Shown one piece after another: positions 21,870 to 33,149 of a stretch of DNA of 64,000 bases. The position numbers and the translations under genes were made by a program. The DNA comes from Haemaphysalis longicornis (lineage: Eukaryota > Arthropoda > Arachnida > Ixodida > Ixodidae), in NCBI GenBank assembly GCA_013339765.2, contig CM023448.1:327885441-327949440 (forward strand), read 5' to 3'. Below the pieces are notes generated by a model, which searched no databases, was not told the DNA's origin, and saw only the letters and a list, made by a program, of their open reading frames with translations. The stretch's first letter is position 1; each line of letters begins with the position of its first letter.

Positions 21870-22585
21870 TTATGCAATTGTAGCTAGAAAATTTCGGAAC
21901 TGTTCGTTATAAGTAAGAGATACAGCACCAGAAGAAAGGAGATTCCATTCTCTACTAGTCTCGGGCAAGAAGGAGTGAAAGAAATGCTGGGTGTTGCAAA
22001 TGTCAATTTCAAGTTTGTGGTTGTGGTCGATACGATGGGATGGGTAATGGGCGTAGTGATAAACTGGTCATGCAGAACAGGATATGATACAGTTTGTGAA
22101 AAAGAGTTCGTCGAAAAATATGACGGCGTGCCGACAGGGATGAGAGGGCAAGGTTAGATTTCATGGCAGTAATACTGGCTGTTCGATTGTATTTGGGCAG
22201 AACAAACCTAACAGAGTTATTTGGAATAAGTTCTAGGGCATTTACAAGTTTATCCTGAGTTGGGTTTCATATTGAGCATGCGTATTCCAGTTTGGAACGT
22301 ATTAGTGTTTTGTAGAGCATTAGTTAAAGTTGCAATGGCGCCTTACAAAAATTACGACGTAAGTAGTCTAACATGCGGTTTGCGTTGCTAATTACATATT
22401 CGGTGTGAAGGTTCCAGTTTAAGTTAGTGGTAAATGTGAATGCCAAGGTATTTATAGGATATAACTGATTCTAATTGCACACTGTTAAGATAAAGGGGTG
22501 GTGGGACAGTCTTGGTGCGGGAAATACGCATAACTTTACATTTCTTAGTGTTCAGGCACATTAACCATGCTTTGGACTAGTCATC
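21870..22585 (-). pseudogene. CR1/Jockey-type LINE ORF2, C-terminal third
   Basis: The minus-strand frames read LNTKKCKVMRISRT, YKYLGIHI, NLNWNLHTEYVISNANRMLDYLRRNF, TLIRSKLEYACSI and finally TQHFFHSFLPETSREWNLL, with a stop at 21870. These are the post-YADD, thumb and C-terminal blocks of CR1/Jockey-type reverse transcriptases. At least three frameshifts and one stop are present. The palm is missing (5' truncation at about 22585). The 3' UTR runs to the TTTA tract at 21.7 kb. Confidence 0.8.
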
Positions 22586-22589
22586 AGCT

Positions 22590-22865
22590 TTACCAAACAG
22601 TCAGGCACGCAAAACGCAGCCTGTAGGTGTTTCGGCGGCTTTTAGCTGCAAGAGCAAATGGTTTGACATGACATGCATCAGCATAAAAGTCAGCCTCAAA
22701 GGCGGACATTGAATATGTCCGGGTGACTTTGGATGCCCTGGCTAATTGTTCGACATTATTACACGAATCGACATTGCTCATCGCGGGGTCATCCATCACT
22801 TCTGCAAGCCCAAGAGGGGTCCCGGAACCATGGTTGACAACAACTGAGCTAGAAGTTATCGGATG
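22590..22865 (-). CDS. unassigned protein-like ORF
   Basis: An open minus-strand frame of about 90 codons reads from an upstream stop near 22868 to a stop at 22590. If it uses the internal ATG it is 69 codons, beginning MMDDPAMSNVD. Composition is balanced and non-repetitive (NNVEQLARASKVTRTY, MSAFEADFYADACHVKPFAL), unlike most frames around it. No domain is recognised, and no membrane segment or signal peptide is seen. It directly abuts the truncated LINE at 22585, so it may be the 3' part of a transposon or a short host exon. Function unknown. Confidence 0.25.
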   Translation of the reverse strand, partial: HPITSSSVVVNHGSGTPLGLAEVMDDPAMSNVDSCNNVEQLARASKVTRTYSMSAFEADFYADACHVKPFALAAKSRRNTYRLRFACLTVW

Positions 22866-22869
22866 CGTT

Positions 22870-23580
22870 TAAAGCATATGCAATCATGGTGGAAGTGATT
22901 ATCGGTATAGCATAGACTTCGCATCACCTCGGTCTTCATTCTACACACCCTACCACATCCCGGTGGCGGCACGCCTCAGGACTGCGTTGTCGCAGACTCT
23001 CTTCAACTTGCTGATGTTCAGGATCTGCGGAGGCCTCCATATGTGCCCGATAGATTATTACGACGGCCACTTTCTGTGCACAAGACTCTCCCAGTTGTTC
23101 TTTCTAAGTTGTTTTCGCCAAATTTTCTTCGACTACTTACGCGGGGACACTCGTAATCTCAATCAACGTGGGTAACTTTGACCTCACTTGGGCCCAAAGG
23201 CACATGGGATGGTAATGCGCAAGCAAACATGCTCACCCATGCGATGCTCTACGTTGCGCACTGTGCAGACATTCCTAATGCGGGTCTCCGTCTCGCTATA
23301 AACGTCTCCTGACACAACTCCTGCGAAATCGCCCAGAAGTCCACCCCTCAATACACACACACTCGAGAACTGGCCGAGAACGAGCCGTTCTGAAACAGCG
23401 GGCCGAAGCAAGTACGTTCTTTATTCTGTGCCCTGCGTTCTCACCCCTCAGATACCGACGCTTGCCATCATAACCAGGCTTTCCAAATGAGAGTCACGGC
23501 TTGTGGGAATATCAAGCCCTCAAACAGCATCTCATGCCACCCGTGAAAAAGTTACGCACCCCTCTTGGCCCGGCATAGCT
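22870..23580. other. unassigned sequence
   Basis: Several short frames on both strands (for example 22963-23175 plus, 23184-23411 minus) have no recognised domain. Confidence 0.35.
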
Positions 23581-23594
23581 GGCTGATGAGGCGG

Positions 23595-23935
<341 letters not shown>

Positions 23936-23948
23936 CTGAGGAGGTTAT

Positions 23949-25000
23949 CATACCAGATCAACTTTTTCTCACGGCTCACATTCAGCCTAGCCACAAAGCA
24001 TCCAGCACTGATAACGCTTTTTTGTATCCATGATATTTTTTTACAATCAATGAATTTATCCCCTACCTGATTCATCACTTGAGTGACTGCGTTATGCAGA
24101 AATTTAGCCGGTGTCTTGCCATCTGTGCACTGCAAGACTAAACATTACCGAGCTGTCGTTTGAATCACCGCAAAATAAAAACGGGTACGCTGTTGTAGCG
24201 CAAGCATCCAAGGCTTCAGAAGCGTCGCAACTTCTGATGCGATGCATGGGACCAAAGTTTTGATGCTTCCAGTACAATTAACATGCGGAGGCATGCCAAA
24301 CTATAAAAAAAAAGTCGCATTGCTTTTTTTTTTTTTTTTACGTAGGTGCATTCCATGGGAGTGAGTCATCGATAACACGTTATTTCCTCAGCGGGCTCAT
24401 CTTGATCGATTCGCATATGAACAGCGTAGGAGGCGTTCCGCTCGGCTGTCATCCTTTATTAAAATCTGCCGTTCCGTTTTTAGTAAACGTATGAACCTAA
24501 GTTTATGAACGCCTGCGTAACCGTCAGTGACAGCGTGGCAGCATATAAGAACCCGATCGTCGATGTCAGTAAGTTTTTTAAACCCTCCACTTATTTTACT
24601 GCTTGAGGACAACAGAAAGACAAATACCGGGGCGGGAGCAACGAGAACGCACGAGACAGAAAGAAGGAAGGGAGAGAGAGAAGGAGGCGAGTGAGGGGGG
24701 CGTGCTTGGGTGCGCGTTGACAGAGACGTATTCGCGGTTTTATCGAGTGCGGTACCCTCCGTCGCTCGGCCTCACGGGGCGGGGGCGTCCGGGCATGCTT
24801 GGCATGCAAGCGCGCTGTCATCAGCGGCCCAAACAGAGCTAGCCAATGGCGTCGACGAATCTGCGCCGGGCCGCACGCTGCTCAGAGCCCAGGAAACGCA
24901 TAAATCTCGGAGCCCCGACGAAGAAGCCGGGTTTTCAACGGCGCCTTCAAGTTTCAAAAAAAAAAAAAAAAAAAGAGAGAGAGAAAGTTAGAGAGAGGTA
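23949..25000. other. unassigned; purine and poly-A tracts
   Basis: T-run at 24325-24340, GA-rich tract 24657-24690, and A17 plus (GA)n at 24956-24985. No gene recognised. Confidence 0.4.
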
Positions 25001-26500
25001 GAAGCGCGCAAGACCGAGAGTGAGAGACAGAAGGAGTTCGCAGCTTTGCATACACCTGCTCCCGCGCTCGCTACGCGTGCGGCGTGCCTGCAGCGACGTT
25101 CAAGTACCCAAATGGCCACGTACGGCACGGAGCAAAACGAGCGAAGGGCATTTTCCGCTCCTCCGCACGCCCAGTAGCGCGCGGAGCAGCCGTGCGCGAT
25201 TTGAAATCTGCGAACGATCACGGCCCGCCGCGCCATTGCGCGAGTCGTGCTCACTTTTTCTCAGCCGCTTTCTTGCTTCATCGCCTCCTTTCCGCTCGGG
25301 GGGCCCCGTAGCTCATCTGGGCCGCTGGATAAAGCCGGAGAAGGAAACAAAAAGGGGAGCGTAAATATGAGCGGGGGGATCGCAGAAGGCGGGGTCTTAT
25401 ATGAGGATCCCGGGGTGTATAAGAAAAGGGTGAGGCAGGCGCTATTTCGCGCCAAGGGGCGCGCAGGAGCGCAGAGTTGAATAAGGAGCCGAGCGGGAAG
25501 GGGGTAAGATGAAGTTATATGCGTATATATGGGGAAGCATTACTGAACGACGCCGCCAAGAAACGGGATTCAGGGAGGGTATATATAAAGGTGCGTGCGT
25601 GTGTCTGTGCAGCCGAAGGGAGTCGGTCGCACTGATGCCTCGCGTTCGTGCGTATATCCATTTATGCGTCGCGCAAAGTCCCCGATCCCATTCCGGCGCT
25701 CCAACGGCGGCGGCGCAGCCTGCATCCATTTGCAGGTGCCGGCGGCGCACAAAGAGCTCCGGACAGAAAACCCCTTGGAAGCTCATCGCCGTCGGGGAGC
25801 GGGGGATATGTATTTATACATAAACGCCCGCCAAAATCACGGCGGAGGGGGCAATTTACATTGGGAAATAATCGGCGGCCACTGATAAAGCGAGCGAGGT
25901 GAATTGCGATCAAATATATATTCGAGGAGGCAGCGAAAAAGACGCGAAAAGAAGGGGCTAAAAGGGGGGCAGGCCGGAAGCGGCTCTCTTCCCCTCTCCG
26001 CAACGCTTAGAAATTCGCAGTCACAAAGCAACTCGTGCCCAATGAGTTTTTCCTGACAAGCGAACGAGGCGGCGAACTCGGCACAGCCGCCGCCCGCGGG
26101 GCCCGCCGAGTGAACGGGCGCGGGAGGGAGGGAGCGAGGCGCCGCGGAATCAAGGGCCGGGTGAGAAACGCGATGAATTTGGGCGGGTGGGAATTTTATC
26201 GCCAGCCGTTATTATCCCGGCCGGCCGCTTAAGAAAAGGGGAATGGTGTCCTATATGGGCTGCATAAATAGCGAGCGGCACTGCGGAGTGCATTATATAC
26301 ATTACACGGCTCTGACTGGTATACAGTCGCGAAAGAGTGGGCCGTTTTCTTCATCGCCGCTCCGAAAGATGGGCTCGAGGTGGGAGCGCCCCTCAGACGG
26401 GAAAGAAACGGCCTCTTAATTGCGGCCGGACTGAATTGCGCGACTTGTAATGCGTAAGCATCCTTTTGCTGAGTGCACCAGCGCGAACGGTGCACTGCCT
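25001..26500. other. GC-rich, CpG-dense stretch without recognised gene
   Basis: GC-rich blocks alternate with short AT islands (TATATAT, TTAATTGCGGCC, GGCCGGCCGC). No frame shows a domain. The composition suggests a promoter or a first-exon/CpG-type region rather than old transposon DNA, but no splice or start signal can be argued. Confidence 0.35.
25582..25590 (+). promoter_or_regulatory. TATA-box-like site
   Basis: TATATAAAG lies in a GC-rich context, with an initiator-like TCGCACTG about 40 bases downstream (near 25626). The geometry is a little long for a canonical core promoter. No downstream gene identified. Confidence 0.2.
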
Positions 26501-26617
26501 TGTATCGGCAGAAAAATGCTCAGTGAAGTTGAAACATTTAATCGCTATGACGATGCAAAGAAAGTGACAAAAAATCGCTGACGATTACTGTACTCCCAAA
26601 TGCGAAATTTGTATGCA

Positions 26618-26960
26618 GCGCGAACCGCAGTCTTCTCGGTCACGCCGCATAGTTGTTGCGGCTCGGGAAGTGATCCCGTGAACAGCGAACGCGCGACGGC
26701 GCACGCTACCCTGGCGTTATCTCGCCGCGCGTCACCTCCGGGGAGCATGCTGTTGTAAATCGTGTTTGAACCTCCCGCGAAAATGTCACGTGGTATGGAT
26801 GAGCCACGCAACGAGGAGTACGCGACGCGAAGCACATCCACCGGATGCCTCACTCCTGAGTGATGCAGTGCGCTGAGGCAGCATTCACGCGTGGGTTCTT
26901 TCGATGGCAGCGATGGTAAGCCTGTGCGCCGGCGTCGCGAACTGCGTCTCAGGAGGGGAC
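26618..26960 (+). repeat. two diverged copies of the 21119 GC-rich repeat
   Basis: GCGAACCGCAGTCTTCTCGG at 26619 and GCGATGGTAAGCCTGTGCGCC at 26911 correspond to parts of the repeat at 21119. The sequence between is unassigned. Confidence 0.45.
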
Positions 26961-27320
26961 CGTGCACTGCGTCTCAGCAAGTGAACGCACATCATCATCG
27001 AGCGCACAACGGCACGCGCTGCTATGCAGCAGCGCGGCGACACCGCCCTTTATGTCTCGTGCCAGCTCAGCATACAACCCTCCCCCTCACACTTTCGCCA
27101 CACTTTCCTCCGCCGTTTTCTTTCTGTCTTCGCTCGATTAAGACGCCAACGCCGATGTCAAACCAGAGTAGCGGGCACCAAAGTGCTGCGCACGAAGAAA
27201 TTACTGTCATTCTACTCTGTGAAGGTGGATGAGCAGTGGAGCTGTTTGTAGGTTATTATTGTTTGGCCACGAACTCCCGCTCAAACTGCTTTCTCGGGCC
27301 GAGGAGGCTTTCAGCGGCAT
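26961..27320. other. unassigned sequence
   Basis: No gene recognised. Confidence 0.35.
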
Positions 27321-27324
27321 TGTG

Positions 27325-27430
27325 AGAGTGAGTGAGTGAGTAAAGACTTTATTGAAATCGCCTGCTGTGGTGTCCCTAATGGAGCACCATGACGCGGCCT
27401 ACGTCATCCTGTCAGAGACCCTTTACTCGA
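27325..27430 (-). mobile_element. LINE 3' end with (CTCA)n tail
   Basis: On the minus strand, AATAAAGTCTTTA is followed by (CTCA)4. This is the polyadenylation signal and tail of a strongly 5'-truncated LINE. Confidence 0.5.
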
Positions 27431-27790
27431 CAGCTGCCTCTTTACTCCCCTCGAGAAGGCTTCATCGTGCAACATAGACTGTGGGGAAGCCAGCTTACAA
27501 AGACTGAGCTTACACCGATCTCCCTAAATTCGGCTTCATTTTTTTCGGAAATGGATTGCTGGGAGGCACATTTTTTCAGGGGCAATATACGCCATATTCT
27601 ATCCAAATACGAAGCGCTGGAGGACAACAGGTGGCCTAAGGAAGAGGTTGTGCCGAAGTGAGGAGCGAGAGGCTTTTCTAGTCCTACGGACGCGAAAGGA
27701 AGAAAGGACGCATGAGTTAGCCTATAACAGCTCCGCCGTAAAAACGAAAAAATTACCGAATCAAACTAAAATCCGCCCTATTTGGCTTTG
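27431..27790. other. unassigned sequence
   Basis: A plus-strand frame (27389-27661) ends in SKYEALEDNRWPKEEVVPK, with a pyrimidine tract and AG upstream at about 27580. A terminal exon is conceivable but unsupported. Confidence 0.25.
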
Positions 27791-27794
27791 ACAG

Positions 27795-28270
27795 CATCAG
27801 TCATTGGCATCATCATCATATCGTCATTGGTGGCGGCAGCGACGTCGGACTACTTGTGTCCACTGCAGGATGAAGGCTTCTCCCAAAGGTTCCCAGTCAC
27901 TTCTGTCGTGAGTTTGCCAAGCCCATTCCTCAAACCCGAATTTTCTTAGTTAATCTCCCACCCATTCCTTTGCGCTTCCGTATTTCGTTTACCGGCCATT
28001 TGGTAGCCATTCCGTTAAGCGGCTGGTCTTCCGCATTGCATGACCAGCCCAACCCACTTTTTCGCTTATGAAACAAATGCCTTCCACAGGAGTTTATTCT
28101 CTAACACACGCTGCTGTTTCCTTATCTTATCTTCCCTGGCCCATTGGGCTGACCCAAGTTTTCTTTCAAAGTGCCAAGTGAGACCAGTGAGACTCCAAGT
28201 TTCTGTCCCGTATACATGTCATGACCCGGAAGTGCACATTTGTTGTATGCCAGTTTTATTTTTGTTCTTT
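27795..28270 (-). pseudogene. RTE-type LINE ORF, C-terminal end
   Basis: The minus-strand frames give GWAGHAMRKTSRLTEWLPNG and EEWAWQTHDRSDWEPLGEAFILQWT. These are the closing blocks of RTE-clade ORFs (WAGH..R, then D...W..L.EAF..QWT). The element ends in ATGATGATGCC near 27810. Frameshifts and stops are frequent. The finger/palm remnant at 31400-32110 lies in the same orientation and could be the same element, split by ~3.1 kb of later insertions. Confidence 0.7.
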
Positions 28271-28289
28271 TAGTGAGAGGAATAGCTTG

Positions 28290-28311
28290 AAGGTGTTGTG
28301 CCACCAAATTT
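28290..28311. repeat. 22-bp inverted match to 30537-30558
   Basis: AAGGTGTTGTGCCACCAAATTT is the exact reverse complement of 30537-30558. Confidence 0.8.
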
Positions 28312-28724
28312 GTTGCGTGTGCATTCTTTGTTGCAAACGTTTTATATTTTGTTAGAAAGCATGGTACACGCTCTCACATGCACATATTCTGAGTAAAAAA
28401 TTTATTATCGCACGATTCATGTGAACAGGATTCGGTTTCGGTTTCTGGGCGCCGATTCAAGCAGTGACGTCACAGTGTTGCGAGGACGCTCTGCCACGTG
28501 TGTCTACCATGCGGCGCTGCGACTTTACTGCGGCGTCTGCTCCCGCACATACGCGCTTCACCACGGAAGTAAACACGCCGACTTGTCATGTCAAGCCGCG
28601 ACAGCTCCGACACGGACTCTTTGTCTGCATCCTCGAATGCAGACAAATGAAAACCATGGATATGCAAACCATGGAAATGCAATTGGATATGCAAACCATG
28701 CCCCTTAAAAAAAAAAGAAAACTG

Positions 28725-28793
28725 CCCTCGCCGCGAATTGAACCCGCAACGTTGACCGAGCGGGCGCGACGCGCGAGACCACTGCGGCACCGC
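28725..28793 (-). repeat. tRNA-like sequence, probable SINE head
   Basis: The minus strand has a weak A box TGCCGCAGTGG and a B box GGTTCAATTCG, about 50 bases apart, and is followed by A-rich sequence. Degenerate tRNA-derived SINE. Confidence 0.45.
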
Positions 28794-28799
28794 ACAAAT

Positions 28800-29210
28800 A
28801 GTTTCACACCGCGAAATAGCCGGTGTACTAAATGGAGGCCCATCCTTGGAGTCGTACGTCGGTGTTTACTAGCTAGTTTACAGAATTCCTGGCTTGTAAA
28901 CTCAAATTTCTTAAATAGCGCTTGCGCAGCAAGGTTCCGCGAAGCCCCCGCAAAGCTTATCGCCCTCAACTCTGCTCCTTCGCGAAAGCGCTCGCAAAAA
29001 TAAGTGTGCCCGGCTGCGACTACAATTCTGCACTGTAGGGATGGTGCTTGCCGTACTTTGGTTTTGCGTTTATACGTTAAAAACCTTTGCCGATACTGAT
29101 CTCTTATTACCCAAATTACCCTACGTAACTCTTCGTCTGCACGAAAATGACCTTATATTTTCTGCAGGCGAGCCGATCGCACACGCATTCCGGGGTAGCG
29201 GCGTCGCCGA
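28800..29210. other. unassigned sequence
   Basis: No gene recognised. Confidence 0.35.
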
Positions 29211-29216
29211 AGAGCA

Positions 29217-29544
29217 CGGCCGAAGCGTCGAACGCCAAAATACGGATCGCATTAGCGCTAGTGTTGAGTTGTATGGGCTTCATTGACCTTACTGAGTTTA
29301 TTACACTCCAGAAACTAACAAAATAGAACCGCGTTCATTGCGGAACGAATGTTGTCGGGGCGCAGTTTTCGCTTCTCGGTCGATTCCCGACGACGCGTCG
29401 GACGACCAGTCAGGCGACAGGTTTTGTTGGCGTCTTAGGTCGGCGAGTCAGTCACACTACGGCGACTTTCCATCGGCCGACGTGTTTGTGTCGCCGTCGG
29501 CGTAGTGTGACAACGCGGTCTGGCAATTCGGCAGTTGGACAATA
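29217..29544 (+). repeat. GC-rich dispersed repeat E, copy A, left part
   Basis: Aligns over ~320 bases at about 75% with the reverse complement of 33150-33510. Shared blocks include GGATCGCATTAGCGCTAGTGTTGAGTTGTA, GTTGTCGGGG, and a 62-base segment with GTCACACTACG and CGTAGTGTGAC as inverted ends. Copy A continues at 30200 after an inserted element. Confidence 0.7.
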
Positions 29545-30199
29545 GCATACCTGCCAGGTTCTCCGAGATGGCATTAGGGAGCTCTGACAGGGGAAGGGGG
29601 GGAGGCTAAGGGATCGAAAAATTAGTAGCAGCAGAGTGCAATTATTTACACTGCTTCGTCCAAACAACTAATGAGGTATGCACCACTGGTCAGATGCTAA
29701 ATCTTTGGCGGGGCTGACGCCACCTTTTTCAGGAAGTCCTGGTAATACTGTAGAGCGTAACAATTTTCGTACCTGTGACTCCTCGCAAAAAGAACGTGGC
29801 TGAGGGTTGTGTTAGACATGATGATGATGAAAAACGTTCATTGCGCAGAGTGGAACGTGTTACGGCCGCTCGCCGGTAGGATGGGTGCTCAGAACTGGGT
29901 GCAATTTTTCTTTACCATACTGAACTGCCTCTCACATTTCGCGTTTCTGTGTTACTGAGCAGCTTAACTTGCACGCATGGCCGACTACGCTTTTTAATCT
30001 CCTCACTTATCACGATGTCAATCGCTGTAGGATTGTATTAGACTGTCGGGTAACTCCGGTGCAATGTGTCCAAACTGGGAGAAAGGTTTGGCCTGACACG
30101 GGTGTGTATTCGGGAGATTTTCGTTTCGGCCGTACAATCGTACAAAACCATCAAAATTCGGGAGTCTACCGGACAATTCGGGAAACCTGGCAGGTATGC
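29545..30199. mobile_element. terminal-inverted-repeat element inserted in repeat E
   Basis: It is bounded by the perfect 16-bp inverted repeat GCATACCTGCCAGGTT (29545-29560) and AACCTGGCAGGTATGC (30184-30199). Removing it rejoins repeat E, as judged from copy B. It contains an ATG run at 29818 and no transposase frame, so it is non-autonomous (655 bp). The target duplication is unclear. Confidence 0.6.
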
Positions 30200-30345
30200 C
30201 ATAGTTTGGCGACTCATCGTCGTCGCGTCGTCGTCGCCGTCGTGTCGGCCTAGTGTGTCTGATATGACCAAGCGACCAAACAAACTGTGGTAACTGGAGT
30301 TCACGTTGACGTTGCTCGAGTCGCTAACGTGGTATGACGTCACAA
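30200..30345 (+). repeat. GC-rich dispersed repeat E, copy A, right part
   Basis: GTCGTCGCCGTCGTGTCGGC matches the GTCGCCGTCGTGTTGTGGTCG portion of copy B (on the minus strand at about 33200). Confidence 0.5.
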
Positions 30346-31390
30346 ACTTTGTTATGCTGGCAATTCACTGACGTCATGGTTAGTGGCGCTAGCGATGGAT
30401 CCCGATCTCCAGAAGAGCTTTTAGGTACTTTTTAGAAGCGAATTAAAATATATATTAAGCGCTTGCTGTACCCAGCACTTCGTGTTGATGATCCTTGCAT
30501 ACAGAGAAAGCCTACAGCAGGCTTTTTACAGACTTAAAATTTGGTGGCACAACACCTTTGAGGATACTTTCCGAAGCCAGCCCAGCTCATAAAAATTGTG
30601 CGCTTAATTTGCTTCTCATGATTTGGTTCAGCACCAACAGTTTGCCCAGTACTGTTAAAATCGCGTACTCGTTCCAGTCTTCCATTGTACACATTGAATG
30701 GGTGTTTCCACGCATGCTAGTTGAACATTAATTTCATTTATTCGTGTTTTTAACGCCGCAGCTATGTTCGCCGAGTATAGTTCCGCAAGCAGATTCTGTA
30801 ACTCCTAGATGCATGGCTGACTCAATAATGCGATCTCATCCGCAGATCTCAAATGGCCCAGGTATTCCTCGTTGATCCATAATCCTGATGTTTCTACTTA
30901 CATGTCAACTGCACTCAAAATTTCAAACTCTTGAAAACGTTATTTTTGTATAACCTGCATAAAAATACTGCAAGATACAAGATATGATAGCTGAAATACG
31001 CGTAGTCGCGGCGCAAACGACGGTCAAACATCGGAGATTTTGAAACCGAAATTGAGTGGAGCGCAGCCATTGCGGCCAGGCTGAAGTGACGCTCCAGCCG
31101 GCCCAGCCGGCGAACGAGCTGCCGCACGCGGCAGGCCGGCCGGCGAGAACCTGCGCGCAACGCTTCGCTCTCGCCGCAGCGCCCAGGGGAGCTCGACCGG
31201 TTCTTCTGGCTGGCCGCAGGAAAAAGCGCAGGGCCGGCCGCAGTGTAACTTCCGCTCATGGCTGTTTGCGCGATCTGCCGGCAGGTGCAACGTCGCCTGC
31301 GACGGACCTATTTTAAACGCTTCCAATTCATTAACCACGCATTTCACGGGGATAGCAGTCATGTGTTGGTTTGGTGGTACGTACTGTACA
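30346..31390. other. unassigned; GC-rich 31070-31250
   Basis: 30537-30558 is the partner of the inverted match at 28290. 31070-31250 is rich in CCGGCC. No gene recognised. Confidence 0.4.
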
Positions 31391-31399
31391 TTCAAAGTG

Positions 31400-32110
31400 A
31401 ATTTGGCCGAGGTGAAACTGTGAGGGCAGTTTGCCTTTTAAGTTTCCTAAACATCCTTTCCGCACCGGCTGTACATAATATCGGTGAGATAGTGTCTGCT
31501 TGCCTGACACCCTTTCTGCCAGAAAACGTTTTATTCCTCAGATGAAGGAGAATCACACCCGTCCATCCTACGCGGATGTCCTCGAACAGCTGTACTTTAG
31601 TCTATTCCATTCCATGTTCTCTCGGTGCTTTAGCCGCTATGGCGTTGACCACTAAGCCAAATTTCTTTGCATAATCTATACACTAAATATACAGATGTTT
31701 GTTATATTCCGCTGATTTTTCTATTATCTCGTCGATTGCATGAAAGGGATAAGCTCGTTCCCTCAGAAGTCGAAATTCGAGCGTGTGACTTATTTGAGTA
31801 AGTTCTATTTGTGTAAATAACTTGGACGGAAAGATAGCAGCCTGATGGGCCTCTGGTTTTTAAACTCTTTTACATCCCCTTTTTTTTCTGAATTAGTGTT
31901 AGGTTCGCATTTTTGAACCTTTGCTTTTAAGGTTCTATAAGGAATTGCGAGGATAATTCCTCTAGCTCTTCTACCCCGACTGCTACACCATGATGTAATA
32001 AAACTGCTGTTATTGCGTCTCTACCTGCAGCTTCGCCTTTTTCATCCGTCTCAGCTAGGGCCTCTCCGATCTTATCTATGGTTATGCTTGAAGCCCGTCC
32101 AATGAGGACA
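31400..32110 (-). pseudogene. RTE-type LINE reverse transcriptase, heavily decayed
   Basis: Minus-strand frames read IDKIGEALAETDEKGEAAGRDAITAVLLHHG (finger block), IDEIIEKSAEYNKHLYI, CIDYAKKFG (motif A relic), PREHGME, VQLFEDIRVG and KGVRQADTISPILCTAGAER (motif B block with RQ.D..SP). The order matches RTE-clade proteins. Motif A has lost the usual AFDS and several stops interrupt the frames. The YADD segment is not visible. Confidence 0.75.
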
Positions 32111-32129
32111 GTTCGTTCAAAACTTTTTT

Positions 32130-32615
32130 TCTCAATTAGTGTCGCATGAACACCAATTTCTTTAAAATTTCTTGCCTATTTTTAATATACTTTCCATGTT
32201 GTTTGTTACATGGCCCTTTCCGTCTCAGTAAATACACTATGCTCCAATACCCATGGCCAGTTCTTGGTTTCTTCAATTTGCCATATACATATGCACGAAT
32301 GCCAATTTCATTTGATCTCTCGCACTTGATGCCGCCAAATCTGGAAACCATCGGGCAACTACCAATAGCCAAGTCTGGCCACCATCATCCATCACCGTAA
32401 GCTAGAAAGAAACAAAAATACACAATCACAAACTGAAAATAAGTTGAAAAATCACCAAGGTATACCTAACCTAGCACTCTCCCGGCGTGAAGAAAAAACA
32501 CTATATTACAAAATTTGCAAAACTAAAAATGAACTAACGAAATCACAAAGGCGTATCTATAGTCCAGCGCCATCACTCGTGAACTGAGAAACAGAAATAT
32601 CTATATAAAAAATAA
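32130..32615. other. unassigned AT-rich sequence
   Basis: No gene recognised. Confidence 0.35.
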
Positions 32616-32617
32616 AC

Positions 32618-33118
32618 TCACGAAAGAACAAAACGTCTATCTAATCCATCGCTTTCACACGAATAAAAAATAAAATAAGAAAAAAGACGCTGTCTGATTT
32701 GACGTGCGCCTTCAACTCCACCGAAAGAACTAAGATTAGCGAGACAAGGAAAACCCCTAAAGAAGTCCTCAAGGGCGTTTTGAGCACCATGACTAAATGA
32801 ACTATCGCAATCGTTAGGTTGGGCCGTAAACGTCATCTGTGCTAAGTATAACATTTTCACGTGCAGCGGAAAGCTCACATCTTCGTTGCAAAGTTTTTGT
32901 GCCGCGTTCCCACTCTTTCCTGCGTATTTTAAGGCTCCGCCATCTTCCCGCATGTACGTCCCCGATTTTCTCATGTACGTCACGAACCCGAAATCTTGCA
33001 ATTGGGCGACTTTTTCTCTCACTTCCGGCGAAGAGAAGCGTCGTCTGCTCGGCGTGGACGGGTCGCGACGACGCCTTTGGTTAATTAGCGCTTCCTGCAG
33101 CACGCGCAACGCCATCAT
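32618..33118 (-). CDS. unassigned 166-codon ORF next to repeat E
   Basis: The frame starts MMALRVLQEALINQRRRRDP, continues SPEVREKVAQLQDFGF and TYMRKSGTYMREDGGALKY, and ends at 32618 after an AT-rich C-terminal part that looks less protein-like. There is no recognised domain, signal peptide or membrane segment. A second ATG upstream (33126, other phase) opens MDDDDGVARAAGSAN and stops. The Arg-rich start and the position just downstream of repeat E copy B on the same strand suggest a transposon-derived ORF. A PIF/Harbinger-type N-terminus was considered but cannot be shown. Only the first ~90 codons look convincing. Confidence 0.3.
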   Translation of the reverse strand: MMALRVLQEALINQRRRRDPSTPSRRRFSSPEVREKVAQLQDFGFVTYMRKSGTYMREDGGALKYAGKSGNAAQKLCNEDVSFPLHVKMLYLAQMTFTAQPNDCDSSFSHGAQNALEDFFRGFPCLANLSSFGGVEGARQIRQRLFSYFIFYSCESDGLDRRFVLS

Positions 33119-33149
33119 CGTCGTCCATATTTATCTTTCTTACTCCGTT

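Noticed and set aside
28464..29003. 179-codon plus-strand frame
   Set aside because: It spans a degenerate tRNA-like SINE and short ATGGATATGCAAACC repeats. Non-coding by content.
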